Positions 56,779-64,000 of a DNA stretch of 64,000 bases are shown piece by piece (the stretch's first letter is position 1; each line of letters begins with the position of its first letter). The translations under genes and the position numbers were made by a program. The stretch comes from Companilactobacillus jidongensis (GTDB lineage Bacteria > Bacillota > Bacilli > Lactobacillales > Lactobacillaceae), in assembly GCF_003946575.1 (NCBI RefSeq), contig NZ_RHOP01000011.1:17159-81158 (forward strand). Direction: 5' to 3'. Under the pieces are notes generated by a model. It ran no database searches. It was not told where the DNA came from and was given only the letters and a program-made list of their open reading frames with translations.

Positions 56779-56852
56779 GGTCCCTTGGCCCAGTTGGATA
56801 GAGCAACTGCCTCCTAAGCAGTAGGTCCCCGGTTCGATTCCGGGAGGGATCA
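56779..56852 (+). tRNA. tRNA-Arg (CCT)
   Basis: The acceptor stem GGTCCCT / AGGGATC (one G-U pair) closes a 74-nt cloverleaf. The anticodon stem ACTGC / GCAGT encloses CTCCTAA, giving anticodon CCT. T arm CCCGG-TTCGATT-CCGGG. CCA is not encoded. Confidence 0.95.
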
Positions 56853-56865
56853 CTAATAGGTAACT

Positions 56866-56906
56866 AAAAAGCGTGAATTTCCTTTATATAGGAATTCACG
56901 CTTTTT
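56866..56906. terminator. Terminator of tRNA-Arg and of the convergent SHOCT gene
   Basis: AAAAAGCGTGAATTtCC / GGaATTCACGCTTTTT, about 16 bp, with A and T runs on the two sides. Confidence 0.92.
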
Positions 56907-56917
56907 ATATCAAAATT

Positions 56918-57388
56918 TTACAAACCCAACAATTGTTTTTTCTTTGCATCAAATTCTTCTTGAGTAATGGTTCCATCGTCAAGAAGCTTTTTTAGTTTAT
57001 CCAATTCTTCAAGAGATGCGTCAGTTGTAACATTAGCAGTATTTTGACTATTATTATAGGCCGTACCGAAGCGCATGTTTGGTTGAATGTAACCTTGAGC
57101 AACTAATGTATGGTAGTCACCCTCGTCAGAAGGTTCGAATCCCTTTTCAATCAAATCCTTCACGTAAAACTTGTTATAGAAAAAGGCAAAGATGAAGTTG
57201 AATAGCAATGATCCACCACCCCAAGTGAATACTCCTAGACCAACATCAACCAATAGCATGATCAAAAGCCATTTCCAATCGCCACGGAACACTGCGGGCC
57301 AAAACCCGAAGAAAAATTCTGTCCATGAGAAGCCGACTTTAACGTTTTTAACTTCGTTAGTGTTTTTATTAACCAAATTTGCTTGCAT
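56918..57388 (-). CDS. Small membrane protein with C-terminal SHOCT domain
   Basis: 156 aa. After a short soluble start (VNKNTNEVKNVKVGFSW), aromatic-rich FFFGFWPAVFRGDWKWLLIM and FNFIFAFFYNKFYVKDLIE form two or three membrane spans of DUF2628 type. The last 30 residues (LEELDKLKKLLDDGTITQ and EEFDAKKKQLLGL) are a textbook SHOCT motif, a short helical oligomerisation element found at protein ends. Function unknown; such proteins are often linked to envelope stress. Single gene on the minus strand, sharing a terminator with tRNA-Arg. Confidence 0.8.
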   Translation of the reverse strand: MQANLVNKNTNEVKNVKVGFSWTEFFFGFWPAVFRGDWKWLLIMLLVDVGLGVFTWGGGSLLFNFIFAFFYNKFYVKDLIEKGFEPSDEGDYHTLVAQGYIQPNMRFGTAYNNSQNTANVTTDASLEELDKLKKLLDDGTITQEEFDAKKKQLLGL

Positions 57389-57417
57389 AATAATCCCCCA
57401 TATTTAATAGGTTTTAA

Positions 57418-59148
57418 TTATACCGCAGAATCATTATTTACGATATTTTTTAGTGATTTCTTCATATTTTCCCAGTCATACCTGTTCTTGTTGTTAAGTC
57501 CTAATAATAATGATATCCAAGTGACTAGCGATAAGGCGGCACTAAAAATTGCTAAATTAGTTGTCTTATAAGTCACTTTAAAGTTAGGGTGCTTTATTTT
57601 TTTGTTCAATTTGGTTTTGACTGTTCCATTTTTACTTGTAGAAATCTTTGCACGCTTGCCATTAATAGTCAGTTCAGTATTTTTGTAACGGATGATCGGT
57701 AATTCGATTACGGTATTCTTAGACATTTCTCCCAATTTAAAGACAGTGGATTCACCTTTGGCTTGTGGGTTGAAGGTGATTTTTTGGTTATTTATTTTAC
57801 CAATGTGCCAAATAGTTGATTTAATGAATTTACCAGCAGCAGCCGGGGAATATTGTTCATAGTAATCTTCATAGACACTGTGCTTTTTTATTTGTTTACT
57901 AGTAATTATCTGAGTTTTTTTAGAAATCATCTTTTGTTGCTGAGCAGTCTGTGCGGATGAGATCCAAAATCCACAAAGAATTATTGCTAATAAAATTGTG
58001 ATAGGTAATTGTAGTTTGGACATATGAAAACTTTCAATCAACATTATAAGTAATTTGGCAGCAATAACTGCGGTTAACAAGGTTGCAACCATCAAAAATC
58101 TAAAAGGAAATTGAATCACACGAATTGGAGTATTTTGGAACAAATCCCATGGAAATATATCTGTTGTCATGAAGAATGATAAAAATGCTAAAACATAGAT
58201 ACTTTTATAAAGTGGCGTGAACTTATAAAAGAATATCAAGCCAAGAATCAAAGCTACTAACAGAAAGACACCAATATTATAAGTATTGCCACTGGCACTT
58301 TGGATACTGCTATTTGCAAAACTAGCATTAATCATTTTTTCAAGGACTTTGCCTTTAAGGGTATATGGCGAAGGTTGTTCATATGGTTGATAAGTTATTT
58401 CGTTCAAAAATGGAATCAGAAATATAGCACCGGCACAAATTGTTGCCAAAATTGCTTTGAATAGTGCCTTGATTCGATTCCAATAATTGTTGGATTTGAT
58501 AATGTATAGTAACAAAATAATTATAAAGAAAAATGAAACAATAACTGTGGATAATAAATGAGTTAGTAACAGCCCTGACATCCCGATGGCCAAGAGATTC
58601 CATTTATGGAAATCACGGAAGAAAATCTCATACAATCCCAGGAAACATATCGGTAAAAGAATTGTCGCAATGAATTCTGCTATATCAGTCCGTGGCAAAA
58701 CCTCTATCAATAGATAGTTTGATAAGTTATAAAATAACGAAAAAATAATTGCATTCCAAAATGATTTGGAAAATTTAGTCATTACGAGGTGACTAATGAG
58801 GAATGAGATGAAAAAGTAGATCCCGATGCCAGTATAAAAAGCGGTTATGGGATTACTAAAAAGTGAGAATAAGAGAGCTATTGGTGCAATTGTAATCCAC
58901 GGATAGAACAGATTGATACCATAGCCTATTTGTCTAAAATTGGAATTGGAAATACTAGGGATGAAATTTCCATGTTGAAACGAATAATTAAGACTGATCA
59001 ATCTACCAATGTGAAAGGGGGCATCATCACCGCCCCAGACGATACCTTTGGAATTCAAGGTTATTGCCATGATAGCTGAAAGAGTGGCATAAAATAAAAT
59101 CAATCCTAGAAACTTGAGTAATCCTTTTGTAGTAATAGAAATATGCAT
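57418..59148 (-). CDS. Large GT-C-like membrane protein (YfhO/6-pyruvoyl-type unknown)
   Basis: 576 aa, with eleven or twelve helices in residues 10-395, an extracytoplasmic beta-rich domain (about 400-550) and one last helix (about 545-565, AALSLVTWISLLLGL). The first outer loop reads GIVWGGDDAPFHIGRL, with an acidic D-D pair as in GT-C enzymes, then FYPWITIAP. The layout is like YfhO but shorter. Start ATG 59148 has AGGGAGGA; the frame from 59190 has no site. The -10 TATAAT at 59168-59173 gives a very short leader. Probably an envelope glycosyltransferase; acceptor unknown. Confidence 0.7.
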   Translation of the reverse strand: MHISITTKGLLKFLGLILFYATLSAIMAITLNSKGIVWGGDDAPFHIGRLISLNYSFQHGNFIPSISNSNFRQIGYGINLFYPWITIAPIALLFSLFSNPITAFYTGIGIYFFISFLISHLVMTKFSKSFWNAIIFSLFYNLSNYLLIEVLPRTDIAEFIATILLPICFLGLYEIFFRDFHKWNLLAIGMSGLLLTHLLSTVIVSFFFIIILLLYIIKSNNYWNRIKALFKAILATICAGAIFLIPFLNEITYQPYEQPSPYTLKGKVLEKMINASFANSSIQSASGNTYNIGVFLLVALILGLIFFYKFTPLYKSIYVLAFLSFFMTTDIFPWDLFQNTPIRVIQFPFRFLMVATLLTAVIAAKLLIMLIESFHMSKLQLPITILLAIILCGFWISSAQTAQQQKMISKKTQIITSKQIKKHSVYEDYYEQYSPAAAGKFIKSTIWHIGKINNQKITFNPQAKGESTVFKLGEMSKNTVIELPIIRYKNTELTINGKRAKISTSKNGTVKTKLNKKIKHPNFKVTYKTTNLAIFSAALSLVTWISLLLGLNNKNRYDWENMKKSLKNIVNNDSAV

Positions 59149-59260
59149 AATTTCCTCCCTGTTAGATATTATATCGAAGCCATTACTCAAATAAAAATTT
59201 ATCTGAAAATCAGTATATCGGAATCGAATGTGTAGTGGTTCGAGACGAATTGTACATAAC

Positions 59261-59313
59261 TAAAAAAGATTATTCAGTATCGCATGAATGTGAGTACGAT
59301 AGTCTTTTTTTTA
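59261..59313. terminator. Terminator-like hairpin in a divergent intergenic region
   Basis: AAAAAAGA pairs with TCTTTTTT, and TATCG (59278-59282) with CGATA (59297-59301), with an asymmetric internal loop, then eight T. It lies between two divergently transcribed genes, where no terminator is needed for either, so it may end a small RNA or an unlisted transcript. No gene is seen in 59149-59433. Confidence 0.5.
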
Positions 59314-59433
59314 TGTTAGATTATTAATATCATTTTATATAAATATATATATCCTCTAATGACATTTTTTGGATATGATTATTTGAGATAATATTTACGA
59401 AAAGATTTATAGTTTAATAAAGGAGAACTTATC

Positions 59434-61449
59434 ATGAAACAACATCCAATTAAGAAGATGCTGCTTAGATTGTCCTGCCTTATTTTGATTTTTACTGGGC
59501 TGCTTTTTGTGGTCAAAAACAATAACGTCAGTGAAGTACGTGCTGACGATGAAGAAATTATAGTTAAACCGATGGAAAAACCCAATCGTGATGTTGTTAA
59601 GATATTAGGTATTTGGCTGACTAATGGTTATTCACTTCAGCCTGAAAGTGATTATTATACGCAAGTTGGGCAGACTGTTATCATTCGAACGAGTGCTGGT
59701 AGATCAGTCTGGTCAGTCCTAACGGGACTTCTCGACAGTCCGCATTATAGATGGTACAAGACAACTGATGCTGGTGAGACTTGGTCAGCAGTTCCGGAAT
59801 CTGAAGGTGGCTATCGCATGAATTTCCCAGTTACACCCAAGGAAATCGGAACGACTTGGTACCAGCTTGATACACAGTACTGGAACTATTTGACTGGTTG
59901 GCTAGCGAAAACACATATTTATTCGCAAGTCACAGCAGTTCATGCGAAGGAACCAGTTAATGCTACTGAGTTGACTATAACAACAGATGATGATTATCTA
60001 TATAACCTTGGTGATAATGATTTGGCTAACAATGATACTTATGTTCATGCTCATCCGATTCCTAGCGATGCTAACGGTCAAATGACATATACAGTTGATA
60101 AGCCAGAAATTGCAGATTTCTCAGATGACAAGGAAAATGGCGGAAAAACGACACAGTTGATTGCTAAAAAAGGTGCTATTGGAACTGTTACTATAACTGG
60201 AACGATGCAAAATCCTAACGGAAGTAAAATCAGTGCTCAAACTAGTGTCAGAGTTGGTGGAGGATTAGATGACCAGACGGTCAACATTGGTGAGACTGCA
60301 ACTTATACGATGTACGGTGACACAGTTGGTGATGATGAATCAACTAACAAAGGTAAAATAACGATCGAATGGTTTAAATACGATAAAAAGGGTAAATCAA
60401 CGTCAGTTGCCAAAAGTACTACTTCTAATTACAAAGACTATATTTCCTATACAACTCCAGCCACAACAATGGATGACGATGGTACGAAATATCAAGCAAA
60501 AATCACCTTTAAATATGGAACTTTGAATCTTCAAACAAAGACAATGACGACTAATCAAGCTAATTTGACGGTCATTAATAAGCCAGATATTACCGTTGAA
60601 AACACCGTAACCAATGATTCTTATTCTGGTAATGATGACGATGAACATAACTTAAATGATGTTAGTAATGATGATGTGATTACTTATCATTCAGTCATAA
60701 CTGAGAATAGTGACCGTGGTGTATTGAAAGATGGGTATTATGTCATTCCGATGCACAAATCAACGAAAATCAATAGTGTAAAATTAGATGATGCTGTTAT
60801 AGATTCTAGTAAATATTCAATTGTTCCCAATTCAGAAGATAATACTGATGATTTGGTTATTAGCGGTTTGGATTTTGATGGGGTCGATGTTAGAGTACAT
60901 TCGGTTGAAGTTAGTACAACCGTAGCTGGTGTAACAGGTACTGAGTCATTAACGTATACACCGTATATTTATGGAAATTCCAATGATGATGAAGTTTACA
61001 TGTCAAAAGGAATTACGGAACAGATCAATTACACATTGGATGGATTTATTGTTTCAATTCAAGACTTGCATTACGGAGCAGTAAATTCTTTTAATACACA
61101 AAGCTTACAATATCGAGAAGACAAGCATAATCTTCCTAATGGTAATGTTGTCGAGGTTAATGACAGGCGCCGTGATAAAAAAGGAAAGAAAGCTTATGTA
61201 AAACAAGAGCGCCAATTTGAAAATGAGAATGGTGACCAGTTATCCTCTAGTATTAGGTATTACGATAATGACAGTTATGTCAGTATTTTGAACAATAAAA
61301 CCTTTTTGAAGGAAACTCAAGCTGGTGAGTCATTTGATTCGATCGGTTGGGGAAAGAAAGACGGATTACTTTTGTATTTGGACGATGCCGTTATGAAGGC
61401 AGGAACCTATAACACAACTTTAACTTGGGTATTTGAAGATACACTTTAA
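59434..61449 (+). CDS. Large secreted protein with WxL-like C-terminus
   Basis: 671 aa. The signal peptide has a KKMLLR start, core CLILIFTGLLFVV and probable cleavage after VRA. The mature protein starts acidic (DDEEIIVKP), then has bacterial Ig-like beta-sandwich regions (about 50-175, 175-270, 270-390, the last with DDQTVNIGETATYTMYG) and a C-terminal region from about 540. That region (IQDLHYGAVNSF, VVEVNDRRRDKKGK) ends in AGTYNTTLTWVFED, closely like the end of WxL wall-binding domains. The first W-x-L motif itself is not clear. No LPXTG anchor. Likely wall-associated, partner unknown. Ribosome site AAAGGAGAA. Confidence 0.65.
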   Translation: MKQHPIKKMLLRLSCLILIFTGLLFVVKNNNVSEVRADDEEIIVKPMEKPNRDVVKILGIWLTNGYSLQPESDYYTQVGQTVIIRTSAGRSVWSVLTGLLDSPHYRWYKTTDAGETWSAVPESEGGYRMNFPVTPKEIGTTWYQLDTQYWNYLTGWLAKTHIYSQVTAVHAKEPVNATELTITTDDDYLYNLGDNDLANNDTYVHAHPIPSDANGQMTYTVDKPEIADFSDDKENGGKTTQLIAKKGAIGTVTITGTMQNPNGSKISAQTSVRVGGGLDDQTVNIGETATYTMYGDTVGDDESTNKGKITIEWFKYDKKGKSTSVAKSTTSNYKDYISYTTPATTMDDDGTKYQAKITFKYGTLNLQTKTMTTNQANLTVINKPDITVENTVTNDSYSGNDDDEHNLNDVSNDDVITYHSVITENSDRGVLKDGYYVIPMHKSTKINSVKLDDAVIDSSKYSIVPNSEDNTDDLVISGLDFDGVDVRVHSVEVSTTVAGVTGTESLTYTPYIYGNSNDDEVYMSKGITEQINYTLDGFIVSIQDLHYGAVNSFNTQSLQYREDKHNLPNGNVVEVNDRRRDKKGKKAYVKQERQFENENGDQLSSSIRYYDNDSYVSILNNKTFLKETQAGESFDSIGWGKKDGLLLYLDDAVMKAGTYNTTLTWVFEDTL

Positions 61450-61459
61450 ATACTTTTGA

Positions 61460-61484
61460 AGACTACGGAAACGTAGTTTTTTTA
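61460..61484 (+). terminator. Terminator of the secreted protein gene
   Basis: ACTACG-GAAA-CGTAGT hairpin followed by a T run. Confidence 0.85.
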
Positions 61485-61491
61485 TTTTGTC

Positions 61492-61530
61492 TTGAAAAAT
61501 AAAATTTTTAAGCTTATAGTGTATATGCAC
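61492..61530 (+). promoter_or_regulatory. Promoter and possible operator of the marR operon
   Basis: TTGAAA (61492-61497), 17-nt spacer, TATAGT (61515-61520). An imperfect palindrome GTGTATATGCAC begins inside the -10 region and covers the start site, where a MarR dimer could bind and autoregulate. Confidence 0.55.
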
Positions 61531-61551
61531 GATAGATGAAGGAGTGATTAA

Positions 61552-61974
61552 ATGGAACATCATTTTTATAGAACTTGTGCTTATTTCACGGCAGCTAGAT
61601 ATATGCGCTCAATTGAAAAAATTGCTGACAAAATATTTGCACCGACCAAAATGAATCCGTCTTATTCATATATCATGATGAATGTTGAAGATCATAATCC
61701 TTCATCAATTATGGAGATAACTCGAGAGTTAGGATATGATCGTTCATCGGTTTCACGAATGGTTAAAATATTAGAAAATAAAAAATTGGTAAGCTTGATA
61801 CCATATGGGAGATCAACTCAAGTTGAATTGACCAAATCTGGACGTGAATTTTTGGTTATTGCTAATCAATGTTTGGACGAGTTCGGACATGTCACAGATG
61901 AATTGTTGGGTGATGATAAATCTAAGATGACTAACTTACTTACAGAGAATAATAATAAACTAGGAGAAAAATGA
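61552..61974 (+). CDS. MarR-family transcriptional regulator
   Basis: 140 aa. Winged-helix core: ITRELGYDRSSVSRMVKIL is the recognition region and ENKKLVSLIPYGRSTQVELTKSGREFL the beta wing with the usual D/G-x-R-like turn. Flanking helices form the dimer. Such regulators repress nearby detoxification or efflux genes and release DNA on binding phenolic ligands or on oxidation. Here it heads a cluster with an alpha/beta hydrolase that starts 1 nt after its stop, then a thioesterase and a tautomerase. The candidate operator overlaps the promoter at 61515-61530. Confidence 0.87.
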   Translation: MEHHFYRTCAYFTAARYMRSIEKIADKIFAPTKMNPSYSYIMMNVEDHNPSSIMEITRELGYDRSSVSRMVKILENKKLVSLIPYGRSTQVELTKSGREFLVIANQCLDEFGHVTDELLGDDKSKMTNLLTENNNKLGEK

Positions 61975-61975
61975 A

Positions 61976-62815
61976 ATGGTAAAATACAAAACAATAAATA
62001 TAAATGGATTAAATATTTTTTATCGTGAAGCAGGCGACGTTACTAAGCCAACAATGATTTTGTTTCATGGATTTCCGTCAGCCAGTCACATGTTTCGTGA
62101 TCTAATACCAGAGCTTGAGGATAGGTTTCATTTAATTGCTCCTGATTATCCTGGATTTGGTCAATCAGAATCGCCTGATCATCAAAAATTTGAATACACT
62201 TTTGATCACCTGAGTGAAATCATGGAAGATTTTTTGAAGTCACTTTCAGTAGATAAGTTTTACATGTATGTTTTTGATTACGGTGCTCCAATTGGATTCA
62301 AGATTGCTGTCAGACATCCAGAATGGATTGAAGGTATTGTTAGTCAAAATGGTAATGTTTATCAAGAAGGCTTAGGTTCAAAATGGGCTACTCGTCAGGA
62401 CTTTTGGGATGATCCAACTGAAGAAAAGCGCAATTCATATAGAACGGCATTTGAACCAAAAACAATCATTGGACAATACAAGTTTGGTACACGTCCTAAT
62501 TCAGTATCTCCAGATGGATATATGCTTGATATTGCGTATACTCACGGTGAAGGTTATGACCAGAGACAATTGGATTTGATATTTGATTATCAAAACAATA
62601 TTAAAGACTATCCGAATTTTCAAAAATATTTACGTGATAATCAACCTAAGCTATTAGCAGTCTGGGGTAAAAATGATCCATCTTTCATTTATCCAGGTGC
62701 TGAAGCTTTTAAGCAAGATGATGAAAATGTTGAAGTTGATCTGATTGACAGTGGTCACTTTGCATTGGAAACACATGCTAAGGTAATCGCACAATTAATT
62801 AAGAATTTTTTCTAG
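61976..62815 (+). CDS. Alpha/beta hydrolase, haloalkane dehalogenase/epoxide hydrolase-like
   Basis: 279 aa, cytoplasmic. LFHGFPSASHMFRDLIPEL gives the oxyanion HGFP motif and DYPGFGQSE the family turn. The nucleophile elbow is YVFDYGAPIGFK, with Asp instead of Ser, as in haloalkane dehalogenases and epoxide hydrolases. The catalytic His is in DSGHFALETH and an acid lies near GKNDPSF. An aspartate nucleophile makes esterase activity unlikely. The physiological substrate is unknown. The start ATG is one base after the MarR stop, with AGGAGAAAAA upstream, so it is coupled to the regulator that probably controls it. Confidence 0.85.
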   Translation: MVKYKTININGLNIFYREAGDVTKPTMILFHGFPSASHMFRDLIPELEDRFHLIAPDYPGFGQSESPDHQKFEYTFDHLSEIMEDFLKSLSVDKFYMYVFDYGAPIGFKIAVRHPEWIEGIVSQNGNVYQEGLGSKWATRQDFWDDPTEEKRNSYRTAFEPKTIIGQYKFGTRPNSVSPDGYMLDIAYTHGEGYDQRQLDLIFDYQNNIKDYPNFQKYLRDNQPKLLAVWGKNDPSFIYPGAEAFKQDDENVEVDLIDSGHFALETHAKVIAQLIKNFF

Positions 62816-62859
62816 TATAATAATATTAACGAATATTATAAAAAGGAAATTATATATAT

Positions 62860-63366
62860 ATGAAGACTATTAATGTTTCCCAGACTTTATCTGTAAGTAA
62901 TCATCGTGTATTTTCGTCAGATCTGAATGAGCACGATACAGTTTTTGGTGGCAAAATTTTGGCCACGATCGATGACAATTCGTCCATTCCAGCTTCTCGT
63001 GTGGCAAGGATAGAAACGGTCACGGCGTCAGTTGATCAAGTGAATTTTATTTTACCATTTAGATTACAGGATTCTATGTGTACAGAATCTTATGTGTCTG
63101 GTGTTGGTACACGTTCAATTGAAGTTTTTACCAAAATAATTGGTGAGCATCTGAAGACCGGTGAACGTTTCTTAGGCTTAACTTGTTTTTCATCATTTGT
63201 GGTTGTAGAGCAAGGAATAGAACTACCAGAAGTGGTTCCTGATACCGATGAATATAGCTTCGTCTGTGAAGGTTATGAACAACGACAGATTGAACGAATG
63301 AATAAGTTGAAGCAGCAATATGATTTTAACAAAAAGATTAGTCTAAAATTTCCTTGGACAAAATAA
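62860..63366 (+). CDS. Hot-dog-fold acyl-CoA thioesterase
   Basis: 168 aa. The hot-dog start (NHRVFSSDLNEHDTVFGG) and ILATIDDNSSIPASRVAR match the YciA/BACH acyl-CoA thioesterase group. In that group the N-terminal Asn-His region and the conserved acidic residue after the G-G turn (here Asp in ATIDD) form the active site. SVDQVNFILPFRLQDS and the following TESYVSGVGTRSIEV are the central helix and strands. It hydrolyses acyl-CoA to free acid and CoA. It lies 44 nt after the hydrolase and may share its transcript. Confidence 0.85.
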   Translation: MKTINVSQTLSVSNHRVFSSDLNEHDTVFGGKILATIDDNSSIPASRVARIETVTASVDQVNFILPFRLQDSMCTESYVSGVGTRSIEVFTKIIGEHLKTGERFLGLTCFSSFVVVEQGIELPEVVPDTDEYSFVCEGYEQRQIERMNKLKQQYDFNKKISLKFPWTK

Positions 63367-63399
63367 AAATTTGATCACCTAATAGTGATTAAATTTTTT
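63367..63399 (+). terminator. Terminator after the thioesterase gene
   Basis: AAATTTGATCAC / GTGATTAAATTT (12 bp, one G-U) with loop CTAATA and a T run. Confidence 0.8.
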
Positions 63400-63490
63400 G
63401 ATACACATAATAAAGAATCATAAATTAACGCTGAACAAGTTTGGGCTCGAAGTTGTTGGAAAAATTAAAAGAGTTGAGGAGAAAAATAAT

Positions 63491-63880
63491 ATGCCATTAA
63501 TGAGAATTGATATGATCAAAGGTCGTGACAAAAAAGAGATCAAGGATATTTTGGATATTTCATACAAGGTTGCTACCGATGAATTACATTTATTACCGCG
63601 TGATCGTTATCAAGTAGTTACACAGCATGAACCTGAAGAAATGATTTTTTGGGATGTTGGCTTGGGATTGGAAAGAACAGATAAAATTTTACTTTTCAGT
63701 TTAACATCAAGCCCACGCAAACAAATCGATAAGGAACATTTCTATGCCAGTTTGGTCAAAGCATTGCATGAAGGGGTGGGCATTTCGCCATCTGATGTCA
63801 TGATCAATATTACTACTAATACCAAGGCGGATTGGAGCTTTGGCAACGGTGAAGCACAATTTCTGAACGGAAAGCTATAG
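63491..63880 (+). CDS. Tautomerase-superfamily protein (4-OT/MSAD-like)
   Basis: 129 aa from ATG 63491, with GAGGAGA upstream; the frame is open back to 63398 without support. Removal of Met leaves Pro1 (PLMRIDMIKGRD), the catalytic residue of the tautomerase superfamily. A second conserved block is LPRDRYQVVTQHEPEEM, with Arg-Tyr, and the end reads NTKADWSFGNGEAQFLNG. The length matches fused 4-OT units rather than the 60-aa short forms, as in malonate-semialdehyde decarboxylase or cis-CaaD types. Substrate unknown. Its own ribosome site and the preceding terminator suggest separate or weak coupling. Confidence 0.82.
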   Translation: MPLMRIDMIKGRDKKEIKDILDISYKVATDELHLLPRDRYQVVTQHEPEEMIFWDVGLGLERTDKILLFSLTSSPRKQIDKEHFYASLVKALHEGVGISPSDVMINITTNTKADWSFGNGEAQFLNGKL

Positions 63881-63923
63881 TTTAATATTAGGGAACCCAA
63901 GGTAAGATAGCATACATTTTTGT

Positions 63924-64000
63924 GGTTCTTTGTCAAATAGTATTGATGAATGATTTTGAGCCTTGGGCATCCTCGTTGAGGATGCCTATTTTTATGCACA
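63924..64000 (+). mobile_element. Probable end of an ISL3-family insertion sequence (partial)
   Basis: GGTTCTTTGTCAAATAG followed by TATTGATGAA resembles, as far as I remember, the terminal inverted repeat of ISL3-family elements of lactobacilli, which start with GG-x-TCTTTGTCAA. A GGCATCCTC / GAGGATGCC hairpin with TATTTTT follows at 63966-63991, typical of a block on transcription entering an IS. The transposase would lie beyond the window. Confidence 0.4.

Noticed and set aside
63742..63999. Minus-strand open frame at the window end
   Set aside because: It covers the tautomerase gene in antisense and the IS-like end; no start signal, and the plus-strand gene has clear motifs.

Overview
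The window reads as chromosome of a low-GC Gram-positive lactic acid bacterium of the Lactobacillaceae. The gene content (pcrA-ligA-camS-gatCAB-dagK-rlmD, SLAP-domain surface proteins, AgrC/AgrA-type two-component systems, YfhO-type membrane enzymes, an EAL-domain protein) fits the Companilactobacillus branch. That genus call is inference from gene content, not a sequence match. No prophage, CRISPR array, rRNA operon or complete insertion sequence is visible. Only the last ~80 bases look like the end of an ISL3-family element.

Layout. 1-9.5 kb: start of an EAL-domain gene, NADH oxidase, a 33-aa membrane peptide, a YfhO-like enzyme behind a possible attenuator, two tandem glycerol kinases (the second lacks the catalytic Asp) and a di/tripeptide transporter. 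9.6-10.1 kb: an unassigned multibranched RNA, then tRNA-Tyr and tRNA-Gln. 10.2-21.2 kb: GntR regulator, envelope polysaccharide genes (polymerase/ligase-like, TagA-type and GT4 glycosyltransferases, GT-C/GT2 pair), NAD salvage (pncB-nadE), an aminotransferase and a SprT-like protein. 21.3-28.1 kb: an accessory-looking surface/signalling island with tRNA-Leu, two paralogous SLAP proteins, a LytTR response regulator with its HPK10 kinase, a divergent Rgg-like regulator, a duplicated leader element that has lost its gene, and an arylsulfotransferase-like lipoprotein. 28.3-36.3 kb: membrane protein, ribokinase, cold-shock protein, MFS pump, GH73 glucosaminidase, and xpt - degenerate purK-like - purB. 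36.5-47.6 kb: the housekeeping block pcrA, ligA, camS, gatCAB, dagK, rlmD. 47.7-50.6 kb: a second AgrC/AgrA-type pair, split by an oppositely oriented small XRE gene next to a textbook LytTR direct repeat. 50.7-64 kb: an orphan PTS EIIC overlapping an alpha/beta hydrolase, an amino acid permease, an oxidoreductase, a DEAD-box helicase, tRNA-Arg, a SHOCT protein, a GT-C-like protein, a WxL-like secreted protein, and a MarR - hydrolase - thioesterase - tautomerase cluster.

How it fits together. A recurrent theme is the cell envelope: at least four large polytopic membrane proteins of GT-C/YfhO type, an undecaprenyl-phosphate glycosyltransferase-like GT2, TagA, a surface sulfotransferase homologue, SLAP and WxL-like proteins and a glucosaminidase. 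Two peptide-pheromone-type kinase/regulator pairs and an Rgg-like protein could control part of it, but no clear pheromone gene was found nearby. The best candidates for something undescribed are the catalytic-site-altered GlpK paralog, the PurK-like protein without metal ligands, the structured RNA before the tRNA pair, and the SLAP island with its repeated leader hairpin.
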